A DNA stretch of 64,000 nucleotides from Ruegeria sp. HKCCD8929 (lineage in GTDB: Bacteria; Pseudomonadota; Alphaproteobacteria; Rhodobacterales; Rhodobacteraceae), in NCBI RefSeq assembly GCF_013031405.1, contig NZ_WPZY01000009.1:1-64000 (forward strand), written 5' to 3'. Made by a program: the position numbers and the translations under genes. How positions within the stretch are numbered: position 1 is the stretch's first letter; each line of letters begins with the position of its first letter. Under the pieces are notes generated by a model that had not been told where the DNA came from, ran no database searches, and saw only the letters and a program-made list of their open reading frames with translations. Shown here one piece after another: positions 1 through 8,614 of this stretch.

Positions 1-313
1 GTCACAACCGTCTCTCCGGCCCGTCACCAGCAACCCTCAAGCGCCGGTGAAGGGCTATTTACGGAACACCTCAAATACCCGCAACCCCCATTTCACATAA
101 AAAAACGGAAAAACTTGGAGGAATATTGGTTTGCTGTTCTTATTCAGTGAGTTATGCGCCACTGGAACGGCGAAATTCGGCTGAAACCGCATCCGGGCAG
201 ACAACTCTCATACGCCTCAACCACAGAATCCCCGGCACAGCGGCAGAAACTCACAAAGTTACCTACAGACTCGCTGACCTGAAGCGGCGACTCGGCCTCG
301 AATCCTGGCTGGA
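1..313. other. No gene recognised at left edge
   Basis: This stretch lies downstream of msrQ, which is read leftwards. An open frame runs rightwards from about 126 but reads into the antisense of msrQ and has no recognisable composition or motif. No hairpin terminator or RNA gene is evident. It may hold the downstream region of msrQ or part of an element extending beyond the window. Confidence 0.4.
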
Positions 314-910
314 TCAAGCCGCCAGTTTGCGGCGAGGCAACGGCAGGCGCAGGGCCAACAACCCGAGGATGACCGCGAGATACACGAGCGGTTCAAGCTG
401 GAACCCCTTAGCCAGCATCACATAGTGCAGCCCGCCCAGAACCGCCGCCGGATAAACCAGCTTGTGCAGCGACCGCCAGCGCGGCCCCAGCTTGCGCACC
501 GACCAGTTGTTCGACGTCACCGCCAGCGGCAGCAGCAGCGCGAAACCGGTCATGCCGATTGTAATGTAGGGCCGCTTGAGGATATCCGCCCAGATCTGGC
601 TGAGGATCTGCACGTCCAGCACCAACCAGACCAGCAGATGCAGCGCCACATAAGAAAAGGTCAGAACCCCGATAGCGCGCCGGAACTTCATCAGGTTGAG
701 CCCCGCGAGCCGCCGCAGCGGCGTCACTGCCAGCCCCAGGATCAGCAGTTGCAGCGCCAACTCGCCCAGCTCGTGCTCAAGCGCCTTGACCGGTTCGACC
801 CCGAGACCGCCGGTCATGCCCAGATAGAACAGCCAGGGCGCGGGCAGAGCTCCGATCAGATAGATCAGCCAGACCGGCACACGGCGGAGTATCGAGTTCA
901 CGTTGCTCAT
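314..910 (-). CDS. msrQ: MsrQ, heme-binding membrane subunit of methionine sulfoxide reductase
   Basis: MsrQ is the inner-membrane b-type heme subunit that passes electrons from the quinone pool or a flavin reductase to periplasmic MsrP. The 198-residue product has about five or six membrane segments and conserved histidines suited to heme ligation in EHELGELAL, SYVALHLLVW and RSLHKLVYPAAVLGGLHYV, as in ferric-reductase-like transmembrane proteins. The frame is open further upstream, but the ATG at 910 (MSNVNSILRR) lies 4 bp after the msrP stop and gives the usual family length. It forms an operon with msrP, read leftwards. Start and function follow from family knowledge and context. Confidence 0.93.
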   Translation of the reverse strand: MSNVNSILRRVPVWLIYLIGALPAPWLFYLGMTGGLGVEPVKALEHELGELALQLLILGLAVTPLRRLAGLNLMKFRRAIGVLTFSYVALHLLVWLVLDVQILSQIWADILKRPYITIGMTGFALLLPLAVTSNNWSVRKLGPRWRSLHKLVYPAAVLGGLHYVMLAKGFQLEPLVYLAVILGLLALRLPLPRRKLAA

Positions 911-914
911 GGGA

Positions 915-1814
915 TTAATAGTATTTCGACAGGTCCATGCCTTCGTATAGACCCGCGACCTCTTTTTCATACCCGTTGAACATCAGCGTCGGCTGGCGCT
1001 TGGCGAACAATCCGCCGCCCAGACGCCGCTCGCTGGTCTGCGACCAGCGGGGATGATCCACGTTCGGGTTCACATTGCTATAAAAGCCATACTCGCCCGC
1101 ATTGGCCATGTTCCAGCTTGTCGGCGGCTCCTTGTCGGTCAGCGTGATGCGGACGATCGACTTGATCGACTTGAACCCGTATTTCCACGGCACCACCAGA
1201 CGCAGCGGCGCGCCGTTCTGGTTCGGGATCGGCTTGCCATAGATGCCAGTGGCCATCAGCGTCAGCGGGTGCATCGCCTCGTCCAGCCGCAGCCCCTCAC
1301 GATAGGGCCATTGCAGCACCGGGAATTGCGTGCCGGGCATTTCCTCGGGCCGGTAGAGGGTTTCGAAGGCCACGTATTTCGCCCCTTCCTTGACGCCTGC
1401 CATGTTCAGCAGGTCGGCCAGTTCAAACCCGTTCCACGGCACCACCATCGACCAGGCTTCGACACAGCGGAAGCGATAGATGCGTTCCTCGATGGTCATC
1501 TCGGACAGGATGTCCTTGAAGTCGTAATCGCCCGGTCGCTCCACCAGACCATCGATCTTGACGCTCCACGGTTCGGTGGTGAGCCTGTGGGCATATTTCG
1601 CCGGATCCTCCTTGCGGGTGCCGAACTCATAATAGTTGTTGTAGTTGGTGATCTCTTCCCAACTGTTCAGCTCCAGTTCTTCGGCGGCCACGGGGCGGGC
1701 CATCGCGGCCAGTCCTAGACCCATCGCCCCGGCCATGAAGTGCCGCCGGTTGAGAAAGGCGGCCTCGGGGGTCGCGTCGGCGTGGGTCAGGTCATTCGTC
1801 CAGCGATGGGCCAT
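915..1814 (-). CDS. msrP: MsrP, periplasmic molybdopterin methionine sulfoxide reductase
   Basis: Catalytic subunit of MsrPQ. It reduces methionine sulfoxide in periplasmic proteins using a molybdopterin cofactor. The 299-residue product has a twin-arginine leader (NRRHFMAGAMGLGLAA, Arg23-Arg24) for export as a folded protein. It has the oxidoreductase molybdopterin-binding fold, with the likely Mo-ligating cysteine in RFRCVEAWSMVVPWNGF (about Cys117). The ATG at 1814 has a GGAG about 7 bases upstream. It precedes msrQ by 4 bp, the normal order for this two-gene operon. Confidence 0.95.
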   Translation of the reverse strand: MAHRWTNDLTHADATPEAAFLNRRHFMAGAMGLGLAAMARPVAAEELELNSWEEITNYNNYYEFGTRKEDPAKYAHRLTTEPWSVKIDGLVERPGDYDFKDILSEMTIEERIYRFRCVEAWSMVVPWNGFELADLLNMAGVKEGAKYVAFETLYRPEEMPGTQFPVLQWPYREGLRLDEAMHPLTLMATGIYGKPIPNQNGAPLRLVVPWKYGFKSIKSIVRITLTDKEPPTSWNMANAGEYGFYSNVNPNVDHPRWSQTSERRLGGGLFAKRQPTLMFNGYEKEVAGLYEGMDLSKYY

Positions 1815-1889
1815 TGGGGTCTCCGGTCATTTCAGTCGCAATCGACTTAGCCCTGCATACAGGCAAAGCCAAAGCAAATGCTCTCACAA

Positions 1890-3377
1890 TCAGGCTATCG
1901 GATTGTAACTTGGCAGAATCTCATTCATCGGCACCGACCGTCCATTGGCCTGCATGATCCGCACATGCCGCCGCCGCATCTGGCGCGGCTCGGGGACGCC
2001 GACGGAGTGGGCAATGGTCTCGACCTCGTGGATCATTTCGCGCGCATAACGGGCGACGCGTTGGTATTTATGCTTGACCACCAGCCCCTTCTGGAAACGA
2101 GGATTATGGGTGGTGATGCCAGTCGGGCAGGTGTTGCGGTTGCATTTCAGCGCCTGAATGCAGCCCAACGCAAACATGAACCCCCTGGCGGAGGTGATGA
2201 AATCCGCCCCCGCCGCCAGTGCCCAAGCCACGTCGCTGGGGTTGATCAGCTTGCCGCTGGAAATCACGCGAATCCGATCCTTGAGCCCGTGTTCATCGCG
2301 CAGATTGGCAACCAGAGGCAGCGCCTCGCGCACCGACATGCCGACCAGATCGATGAGCGGCATCGGCGCGGCGCCAGTGCCGCCCTCGCCGCCATCGATG
2401 GTGATGAAGTCAGGGGCACAGTCGGCGCCGCGTTCCTGAATGGTCTGGAACAGGTCGCGCATGACTTCTTCCGAGCCGACGACCGTCTTGATTCCAACGG
2501 GTTTTCCGGTCACGTCGCGCACGCGCGTGATCATGTTCAGAAGGTCATCAAAGCTTTTGACCTCATGGTGCCGGTTCGGGGACTGGCTGTCCTTACCCCG
2601 ATGGATGCCCCTTATCGTGGCGATTTCGTTGGTGATCTTTTCGGCCGGCAGGATGCCGCCCTTGCCGGGTTTTGCGCCTTGCGACAGCTTGATTTCGAAC
2701 ATGCGCACCGTCTCATGCGCGGCGATCTCGCGCAGTTTTTCATCACTCAGATTGCCGTCGGTATCGCGGACGCCGTATTTGGCGGTGCCGATCTGAAAGA
2801 CGATGTCGCAGCCGCCTTCGAGGTGGAAGGGGCTGAGGCCGCCTTCGCCGGTGTTCAGCCATACGCCTGCCTCTTTCGCGCCGCGGCTCAGAGCCTGCAC
2901 GGCGGGTTTCGAAATGGCGCCGTAGCTCATGCCGGAAATGTTGAAAAAGGACGGCGCCATAAAGGGTTGGCGGGCGGTGGGGCCGATCATCAGCGGCTCG
3001 GTTTTGGCGGCCTGATCATCGAGCGGCGGAAAGGGCGCATTCACGAAGATCGCGGTGCCGGGGACATTCAGGTTGCGGGTCGAGCCGAAGGCGACGGTGT
3101 TCCCCTTGCCGTCCGAGGCCCGTCCGACCCAGTCCCGCTGGGCGCGGTTAAAGGGCAGTTCCTCACGGTCCATGGCAAAGAAATACTGCCGGAAGAACTC
3201 TCCCAACTCGCTGAAAATATGGCGGAATCTCCCGATCACCGGATAGTTGCGGCGGATCGCATCGCTGGTCTGGAACCGGTCGATGAAGAAGAAGACCAGA
3301 GCGGTCAGGGCGACAAGGCCGATGAGGCTGACGAAGAGGAAAGCCATGGCCTCGATTGCATTCATCGCAAAACCCAT
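1890..3377 (-). CDS. FMN-binding glutamate synthase family protein, membrane-anchored
   Basis: A stand-alone protein with the FMN/Fe-S alpha domain of glutamate synthase but no glutaminase domain. The 495-residue product starts with one membrane segment (AMAFLFVSLIGLVALTALVF). The synthase domain follows, with GEGGLSPFHLEGG, the flavin-site run TIDGGEGGTGAAP and the cysteine cluster CIQALKCNRNTCPTG expected to hold a 3Fe-4S centre. The ATG at 3377 (MGFAMNAIEA) was preferred because GGAG sits 7 bases upstream; ATG 3365 is the alternative. The physiological reaction of this subgroup is not established. It diverges from the DUF302 gene. Confidence 0.85.
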   Translation of the reverse strand: MGFAMNAIEAMAFLFVSLIGLVALTALVFFFIDRFQTSDAIRRNYPVIGRFRHIFSELGEFFRQYFFAMDREELPFNRAQRDWVGRASDGKGNTVAFGSTRNLNVPGTAIFVNAPFPPLDDQAAKTEPLMIGPTARQPFMAPSFFNISGMSYGAISKPAVQALSRGAKEAGVWLNTGEGGLSPFHLEGGCDIVFQIGTAKYGVRDTDGNLSDEKLREIAAHETVRMFEIKLSQGAKPGKGGILPAEKITNEIATIRGIHRGKDSQSPNRHHEVKSFDDLLNMITRVRDVTGKPVGIKTVVGSEEVMRDLFQTIQERGADCAPDFITIDGGEGGTGAAPMPLIDLVGMSVREALPLVANLRDEHGLKDRIRVISSGKLINPSDVAWALAAGADFITSARGFMFALGCIQALKCNRNTCPTGITTHNPRFQKGLVVKHKYQRVARYAREMIHEVETIAHSVGVPEPRQMRRRHVRIMQANGRSVPMNEILPSYNPIA

Positions 3378-3474
3378 GCGAAAACTCCGATATGTTAATC
3401 TGGCGCGTTGGGGCCAGACTGGGCGGGAACGGCCACCTGCGCAACCCACGGGTGTTCACAAAGGGAGAAGAAAT

Positions 3475-3915
3475 TTGAAACAGATTTTGGTGAGTTTGGC
3501 GCTTATTTTGTGGGCTTCTTCCGTGACGGCACAAGATATGGTGAGCTACACGACCTCCGAGAGTTTCGACGACGTTACCTTTGGAGTCGAAAGCGCCATT
3601 CTGGACCGGGGGCTGCGGATCGAGCATGTGGCCCATGTGGGCGAGATGCTGGAGCGGACGCGGGCCGATGTGGGCTCAGACAAGGTACTGTTTTCAAACG
3701 CGAATGTCTACTCGTTCTGCTCGGCGTCACTGTCGCGCAAGGTGATGGAGGCAGACCCGATGAACATCATGTTCTGCCCCTATGACGTCTTCGTTGCAGA
3801 GTTGGCGGACCGACCCGGAGAGGTGATCGTGGGCTATCGCGGCTATCCGGAGGGACCGATGCAGGAGGTTCAGGCGCTGCTCGACGAGATCGCCCGGGAA
3901 GCGGCGGGCGAGTGA
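3475..3915 (+). CDS. Secreted DUF302-family protein
   Basis: A 146-residue protein with a signal peptide (MKQILVSLALILWASSVTAQ) followed by a DUF302 domain. The characteristic run is YSFCSASLSRKVMEADPMNI, then MFCPYDVFV. DUF302 proteins are small periplasmic or cytosolic proteins of uncertain role, often near sulfur or redox genes. The start is TTG at 3475, preceded by AGGGAGAAG. No ATG in frame gives a proper signal sequence, so the TTG decides the start. It diverges from the glutamate-synthase-like gene across about 97 bp, so the two may share regulation. Confidence 0.83.
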   Translation: MKQILVSLALILWASSVTAQDMVSYTTSESFDDVTFGVESAILDRGLRIEHVAHVGEMLERTRADVGSDKVLFSNANVYSFCSASLSRKVMEADPMNIMFCPYDVFVAELADRPGEVIVGYRGYPEGPMQEVQALLDEIAREAAGE

Positions 3916-3925
3916 ATTCTTCCGG

Positions 3926-3974
3926 ATTGTACAGGGTTTGAAGGGGCGATCTTTCGAATTGTACAAAGGGTTTG
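3926..3974. repeat. Two direct repeats ATTGTACA-(AA)GGGTTTG
   Basis: ATTGTACAGGGTTTG at 3926-3940 recurs as ATTGTACAAAGGGTTTG at 3958-3974, 32 bp apart. They lie just after the DUF302 stop, in the gap to the convergent SnoaL-like gene. No protein-coding explanation is seen; purpose unknown. Confidence 0.45.
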
Positions 3975-4138
3975 GTGGTGCGAGTTGCGGTTTGAGGGCA
4001 AAGTTCAGGTGGGTTCCGACCATTCTTGGATGACGCCCTGGAGTCCAACTTGCAACTGCGTCGCGAGACCGCAAATGGCTGTGTCGGTCGGCGGGCCGCC
4101 ATCGGAGAGCTGCCCACCGAGCCGTGTTGCGGAAGGTG

Positions 4139-4909
4139 TCAGAACTTTCCGTTTTCGTGCGCCATTTCTTCGGGGATCGGCGAAACGACATCCCAATGCT
4201 CAACGATCTTGCCGTCTTCGACGCGCCAGAGGCCAAAAAAGGCCCAGGGTTGGCCACCCATGATTGCATCGGTCGCGACGAAGACGAAATTCCCCTCGGC
4301 CACCGCGAATTGGGGTTCGAATTTGGTGATGACCTGACCCTGCGCGGCAAAGGATTCAACCGCTGCCATGAGCCCGTCCAGACCATCGTCGATCATCGGG
4401 TTGTGCTGCATGTAGACCTCGGGATCCATGTAATTGGCGACATTTTCCGGGGCCGCCCCGGCCAGCACGTCGCGAACAAAACCAAGGACAAGCTCTTTGT
4501 TGGCCTGGGACTGATCCAGGTCGGTGATTTCCGTGGCGCCGTCTGTCATTCCGCGACCGGATACGGTGGTGTCCGGAACCGGCTGCAGATTGTCCCAATG
4601 TTCGGCGACTTTGCCGTCCTTGACCCGGAAGACATCGAATGCGGCAAGTGACGATGCGCCAAAGGCATCGGCATTTTCATAAGTGTTGTGGAGCACCACC
4701 AGATCGCCCTCGGCGATCACCCGGTGCGTTGTCACCGTCATGCCGGATTGTTCGACCAGCGGTATGAGCCCCAACAGACCTTCAGCGCCGGTGGGGACCT
4801 GCGGATTATGCTGGATGTAGTCGGGCGTCACCAGTTGGCCCGCGGCCTCGGGGTCGTGCTCGACGAAGGCTGCGGTGAACAGGGCAAGGACCAGTTCTTT
4901 GGGGGTCAT
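4139..4909 (-). CDS. Duplicated SnoaL-like (NTF2-fold) protein
   Basis: A 256-residue protein made of two SnoaL-like domains in tandem. The first (about residues 1-125) contains YIQHNPQVPTG and FRVKDGKVAEHWDNLQPVP; the second (about 135-256) contains VYMQHNPMIDDG and WRVEDGKIVEHWDVVSPIP. The family has a cone-shaped fold used by ester cyclases, hydratases and many proteins of unknown function, so the substrate cannot be inferred. The start at 4909 (MTPKELVLALF) avoids a poor upstream extension. It diverges from an HxlR regulator, the usual arrangement for a gene under that regulator's control. Confidence 0.82.
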   Translation of the reverse strand: MTPKELVLALFTAAFVEHDPEAAGQLVTPDYIQHNPQVPTGAEGLLGLIPLVEQSGMTVTTHRVIAEGDLVVLHNTYENADAFGASSLAAFDVFRVKDGKVAEHWDNLQPVPDTTVSGRGMTDGATEITDLDQSQANKELVLGFVRDVLAGAAPENVANYMDPEVYMQHNPMIDDGLDGLMAAVESFAAQGQVITKFEPQFAVAEGNFVFVATDAIMGGQPWAFFGLWRVEDGKIVEHWDVVSPIPEEMAHENGKF

Positions 4910-5091
4910 GATGTGATTCCTTTCGATTCGCGTTATGGCAATAGTTGGTATTAAATCTGCACCACATTGCAATTACGCACTTGTTAGGAACGTGGTTGTG
5001 TCGAGGATACCGCGTTGAAATTCAGGTGCTTGAATCAGGAAGATATGGTACTATGATCGTCTCTAGTATGAAAAATGAACCAGAGGTTTCA

Positions 5092-5469
5092 ATGCTACCT
5101 GTAGGTGTCAACAGTAAAGCGGAAGCATCGAACTGCTCCATTCGTTCCGTTCTGTCCAATGTCACGGGTAAGTGGCGGATGATCATCATTCTGGCGCTGG
5201 AAGACGAACCCAAACGGTTTGGAGAGATCAAACGCTGCATCGGAGATGTGACGCAGCGCGTGCTGACCGAGAACCTGCGCGGCCTGCAGCGCGACGGCTA
5301 CCTGACCCGTACCGTCGATCCGGGCCCTCCGGTTGCCGTATCCTACGAACTGACCCCATTGGGCCGCAGCCTGCTGGAACTGCTGAAGCCGCTTGTTTTC
5401 TGGTCGCACGAGCAAATGGAGCACGTGAAGACGGCGCGTATGGAGTACGAGCGGTCGCAGTCAAAGTGA
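5092..5469 (+). CDS. HxlR-family transcriptional regulator
   Basis: A 125-residue winged-helix regulator of the HxlR/MarR-like type. It matches across CSIRSVLSNVTGKWRMIIIL, then LEDEPKRFGEIKRCI, TQRVLTENLRGLQRDGYLTR and YELTPLGRSLLELL. HxlR proteins usually bind a palindrome in the gap to a divergent redox or detoxification gene, here the SnoaL-like gene. The frame is open from 4945, but ATG 5092 has AGAGG five bases upstream. An imperfect palindrome ATGGTACTAT at 5045-5054 would lie upstream of that start. The inducing signal is unknown. Confidence 0.85.
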   Translation: MLPVGVNSKAEASNCSIRSVLSNVTGKWRMIIILALEDEPKRFGEIKRCIGDVTQRVLTENLRGLQRDGYLTRTVDPGPPVAVSYELTPLGRSLLELLKPLVFWSHEQMEHVKTARMEYERSQSK

Positions 5470-5754
5470 CGCCAATACCTTCGTTGGCGCTGATCGCAGC
5501 AAATGTCGGCGACGTCCGCACTGCCGTCGTTGACGCCGCATGACCCGCCATAAGCCCGACCAAATCCCTCAGATGACCGGTGTGAGCCCAAAGTGTCGAA
5601 TGCTGCAAGGTTTTCTAAAGACGCCAACGCGCAGAGGAGCGAACATCGGGAAGTTTAGTGAGGCCTCAAGCAGATCAATCAAGAATTGAAGACCGTATCG
5701 TCGACGGAGTATGATTTTCTCTAGCGCAGCAATAAAGAAAAACGAGATTGACGA
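5470..5754. other. Intergenic region upstream of the PIN gene, no gene seen
   Basis: No plausible coding frame or RNA gene is seen. Base composition drops in GC towards the PIN-domain gene on the right, consistent with a boundary between ordinary and acquired sequence. The promoter of the PIN gene presumably lies in the AT-richer last 80 bases. Confidence 0.3.
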
Positions 5755-6753
5755 ATGAACCTGTTCATTGATGCCAACATATTTTTGGACTTTTACCACC
5801 TTAGCGGCGGCGACATTGAGGAGTTGAAGAAGCTCGTAGCGCTAGTCGAGAACGGCGATATAGCATTGTACTCATCACCCCAGCTCCGAGAAGAGGTCAA
5901 GCGCAACCGCGACGCCAAGATATCTGACGCTATGCGAGATTTCAGGAAAGCCAGCTTTAAGCTCTCGTTCCCGGCATTTTGTAAGCACTATGACGAATAC
6001 GAAGAGCTACGCACGTGCATAAATGATGCGAATAAGAAGCATGCAGAGTTGGTCCAGAAGGCTATGAGCGATGTGAAGGGTCGCTGCCTTGCTGCCGACG
6101 TGTTGATTGAAGATCTACTTGGAAAGTCCAAGAACATTGAGCCAGTGAAGAAGCTCTTTGATGCCGCTATCAAGCGCTTCCGACTGGGTAATCCGCCGGG
6201 CAAGAAGAAAGTCACACTCGGGGACGAAATCAACTGGGAGTCCCTACTTGCCGGTGTACCCGACGAAGAGGACCTCATGTTTATCTCCGGTGATGGAGAC
6301 TTCTGTTCGCCCATTGATGGCGACACCCTAAACGCATTCCTTCTCGAAGAATGGGAAGAGAAGAAGGCGTCCAAAATTCATTTCTATAAGTCGCTGTCTG
6401 ACTTCCTGAAGGACAAGTTTCCGCATATTCACCTCGCCAGTGACGTTAAAACTGCCTCTTTAGTAGAACAACTGGCGCAATCTGGCTCGTTCGCAACGAC
6501 GCACGCCGTCATCGCCTCTCTGAGCAAGTTCACTGATTTCTCGGCTCATCAGGTCGAAGAGTTGGTCAACATTGCCGAGTTAAACAATCAAGTCGGTTGG
6601 ATCATCGACGACGATGACGTCATGGAATTCTACAAAGGTATCTTGGGGAAGTACAGCGACGCCATGAAGCCTGCCTCGAAAGAAAAATTGGAGGACATGC
6701 TAACGCCGAAGGAGGCATTGCCTGACCCAATCCCCGATGAAATTCCGTTTTAG
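5755..6753 (+). CDS. PIN-like (DUF4935-type) nuclease-domain protein
   Basis: A 332-residue protein with an N-terminal PIN-like domain (about residues 1-185). It opens with MNLFIDANIFLDFYHLSGGD (Asp6 as first metal ligand) and has the acidic C-terminal cluster of the fold at DEEDLMFISGDGDF. PIN domains are metal-dependent RNases. The DUF4935-type subgroup often sits in genomic islands but its targets are not known. The C-terminal 130 residues match nothing I recognise and end in an acidic-proline tail. Codon use is markedly AT-richer than its neighbours, suggesting transfer. No antitoxin-like partner is adjacent, so a toxin-antitoxin call is not supported. Confidence 0.78.
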   Translation: MNLFIDANIFLDFYHLSGGDIEELKKLVALVENGDIALYSSPQLREEVKRNRDAKISDAMRDFRKASFKLSFPAFCKHYDEYEELRTCINDANKKHAELVQKAMSDVKGRCLAADVLIEDLLGKSKNIEPVKKLFDAAIKRFRLGNPPGKKKVTLGDEINWESLLAGVPDEEDLMFISGDGDFCSPIDGDTLNAFLLEEWEEKKASKIHFYKSLSDFLKDKFPHIHLASDVKTASLVEQLAQSGSFATTHAVIASLSKFTDFSAHQVEELVNIAELNNQVGWIIDDDDVMEFYKGILGKYSDAMKPASKEKLEDMLTPKEALPDPIPDEIPF

Positions 6754-6776
6754 CAGCGTCCGCTTCGGGCTATGCG

Positions 6777-6794
6777 GCAGACATTCCGGTCTGC
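6777..6794 (+). terminator. Small hairpin after the PIN gene
   Basis: GCAGAC and GTCTGC form a perfect 6-bp stem with a 6-base loop 23 bp after the PIN stop. There is no T-run, so terminator function is only a possibility. Confidence 0.25.
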
Positions 6795-6878
6795 TGAATG
6801 AAAAGTGGCTTTGTCCGCTCAACAGACCTCGGGAGCAAAAAAGCACGGACTTCGAATTCTCGAAGCTGCGTGACCGCT

Positions 6879-7208
6879 CTAACCAGCCGGTTTGAACTTG
6901 GCGGCTATCCCGCCAGCCTTCTGCTGCGCCGTCGCGAAATCTGCGCTTGAGTAAGCCCGAACCGTTTTCAAATTCGACACCGTACCTGATGCTCCCGCGA
7001 CCATCAGAGCAGGGAGAATATCTTCCCCGTCAGCAGCCTCGCAGATCATCAAAAAATCGGTCTCTCCCGTCGTTGCATAATAGGACAGCATCTGTCCGCC
7101 TGCGGCCTCGACCAACGGTTTGACGGCAGCGGCTCGATCCGATGGGTTTGCAATCATACCCTGGATCGCCTTGGCCGTGTAATTTCCGGTAACGATAAAA
7201 GTCGGCAT
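6879..7208 (-). CDS. GYD-domain protein
   Basis: A 109-residue protein matching the GYD family. It has the N-terminal strand MPTFIVTGNYTAKAIQGM, then AAGGQMLSYYATTGETDFL and the typical C-terminal TVSNLKTVRAYSSADF. GYD proteins are small ferredoxin-like-fold proteins of unknown function, common in rhodobacters and rhizobia. The ATG at 7208 has an AGGGAGG site, which decides it over upstream starts. It appears monocistronic. Confidence 0.85.
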   Translation of the reverse strand: MPTFIVTGNYTAKAIQGMIANPSDRAAAVKPLVEAAGGQMLSYYATTGETDFLMICEAADGEDILPALMVAGASGTVSNLKTVRAYSSADFATAQQKAGGIAAKFKPAG

Positions 7209-7535
7209 TTGTTCCTCCCTGAAACTTGTTCCAACAATTGCCAACGATAACACGTTTCCTAGAGATGGCCGCAGGTTCTCGCCTGAGCAACCCTCTTGGG
7301 GGCAAACAGGCGATTGTATGATTGTCCAGCGCACGACTCGAATGGCAGCAATGGTCCGCAGTGCTGCCATATGCGGTTTTTCCTGTTGCGCTGGATCCGA
7401 TGCGGTGCGGCTGTTTCTGCTGGCCGTGTCGAAACGCGCCGTATGCTAAAACGTGCATTATTTATCCGCATCGCAAGCAAACCCCCGCAATAAAGACGAG
7501 GGCTGTCAGCGATCTGTGGCGGGCTGAAGCCCGCC
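7209..7535. other. Intergenic region with a GC-rich hairpin
   Basis: No gene recognised. At 7518-7535 the sequence GGCGGGCTGAAGCCCGCC is an inverted repeat with 8-bp arms. It lies immediately after the stop of the leftward hypothetical gene, where it could act as a terminator or be one copy of a dispersed hairpin repeat. Confidence 0.4.
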
Positions 7536-8114
7536 CTACTCTTTTGTGGACAGGCCGAAGGCGCGGACGATCTGGCGGAGGGCTTTGGCTGCGGCTTTGG
7601 TTTCGCCGTCGCGCGATTTGCGGTCGGCGATCCCCAGCGCGGTGGTCAGCTTGTCGCCGATCTCGGGGTTTTGCCGAGTTTTTCTGTCGGCCAGCCGTCC
7701 GACCGCCTTGCGCAGCGCTTCCCAAGACGGGGGTTTTTGCGGGGCCTCGGATTCGGGCGGTGGTTGTTGCGCCTCTTTATGGGGTGTGGCGGGCTCGGCC
7801 AGTTGCACCCGCAGCTTCAGGCCGTGGCTGTGCAGGTAGCGTTTGACCTTGCGCGCCAGTCTGGGCGGGGGCCGGTTCGCGCAGGTCAGGGTGAGCACCC
7901 TGCCCTTGGTCGACGCGGTGCCGAAAGCGATCTTTGGGGTCTCTCCCTGTTGACGCGCCTCGCGGGCCATGGCGTCGGGCGCGCGGTCGCGGTGCATGAC
8001 CAGAACCGAGGTCTCGACCTTTTTACCCAGGCAGAACCCAAAGCTCAGGTCGCGCTGCCGTGACAGTGCGATCAGGTTTTTCAGCTCATCTATGTCCGGC
8101 CCGGAACTGCCCAT
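7536..8114 (-). CDS. Hypothetical protein, basic C-terminal region
   Basis: A 192-residue protein I do not recognise. The N-terminal half (SGPDIDELKNLIALSRQRDL, then GFCLGKKVETSVLVMHRDRA) looks like a small alpha/beta domain. A proline-rich linker (about residues 115-130) leads to a lysine/arginine-rich helical C-terminus (ALRKAVGRLADRKT, AKALRQIVRAFGLSTKE). Codon use is typical of the genome and the frame is much longer than chance, so it is probably real. The ATG at 8114 is chosen; a GTG at 8141 is an alternative. No partner gene suggests a function. Confidence 0.65.
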   Translation of the reverse strand: MGSSGPDIDELKNLIALSRQRDLSFGFCLGKKVETSVLVMHRDRAPDAMAREARQQGETPKIAFGTASTKGRVLTLTCANRPPPRLARKVKRYLHSHGLKLRVQLAEPATPHKEAQQPPPESEAPQKPPSWEALRKAVGRLADRKTRQNPEIGDKLTTALGIADRKSRDGETKAAAKALRQIVRAFGLSTKE

Positions 8115-8218
8115 CCGCCTGCACCTGCCTGTTTCCTGCACACAGCATAGACGCAGGCCGGGCGAGAACTCAAAGCAGAGATGACGATCCGGGCCAAAGT
8201 GCAGCCCGGCATCGGGGC

Positions 8219-8596
8219 TCAGCCGCCCTGGGTCAGATCCTGCGCGAGCATCAGGGCGTTGCCATCGGGGTCATAGAAGGTGGCGGTGCTGACCATGCCC
8301 TCGATCGTGTCGGTGTCGCCATCGAACCGGACGCCTTCGGCCTCGAGCTTGCGGCGCGCGTCATGAATGTCGGCGATGCCGAAGACGGGAACCATGTTGC
8401 CCGGCGAGGGCTCGGCCTGCTCTCCCAGACCGAGGGTCACGCCGCTGGTCCTGGTTTCCAGTTCGCTCCATCCGGCCTCGTCAGCATGGTAGAGAAGATC
8501 GAACCCCAGTTTCTCGGAGTACCATTTGGCGCTGGCGTGCCGGTCGCGGACGGACAGGGCGATGGTGATCGTGTTTTCCAGAGAGATAACGGACAT
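8219..8596 (-). CDS. VOC-family (glyoxalase-like) protein
   Basis: A 125-residue vicinal-oxygen-chelate protein with paired beta-alpha-beta-beta-beta modules: ITIALSVRDRHASAKWYSEK at the start and VSTATFYDPDGNALMLAQD at the end. Members include glyoxalase I, fosfomycin-resistance enzymes and ring-cleavage dioxygenases; the substrate here cannot be told. The ATG at 8596 follows GAAGGGAAG. It diverges from a tandem HxlR regulator only 40 bp away, so it is likely that regulator's target and could respond to a reactive aldehyde or quinone. Confidence 0.85.
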   Translation of the reverse strand: MSVISLENTITIALSVRDRHASAKWYSEKLGFDLLYHADEAGWSELETRTSGVTLGLGEQAEPSPGNMVPVFGIADIHDARRKLEAEGVRFDGDTDTIEGMVSTATFYDPDGNALMLAQDLTQGG

Positions 8597-8614
8597 GGTA
8601 CTTCCCTTCGATCC

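Noticed and set aside
126..425. A 99-codon rightward frame at the left edge
   Set aside because: It overlaps msrQ in antisense, has no family resemblance, and its composition does not look coding.
5755..6753. Toxin-antitoxin module
   Set aside because: The PIN-like protein is far longer than VapC-type toxins and no small antitoxin gene overlaps or adjoins it.
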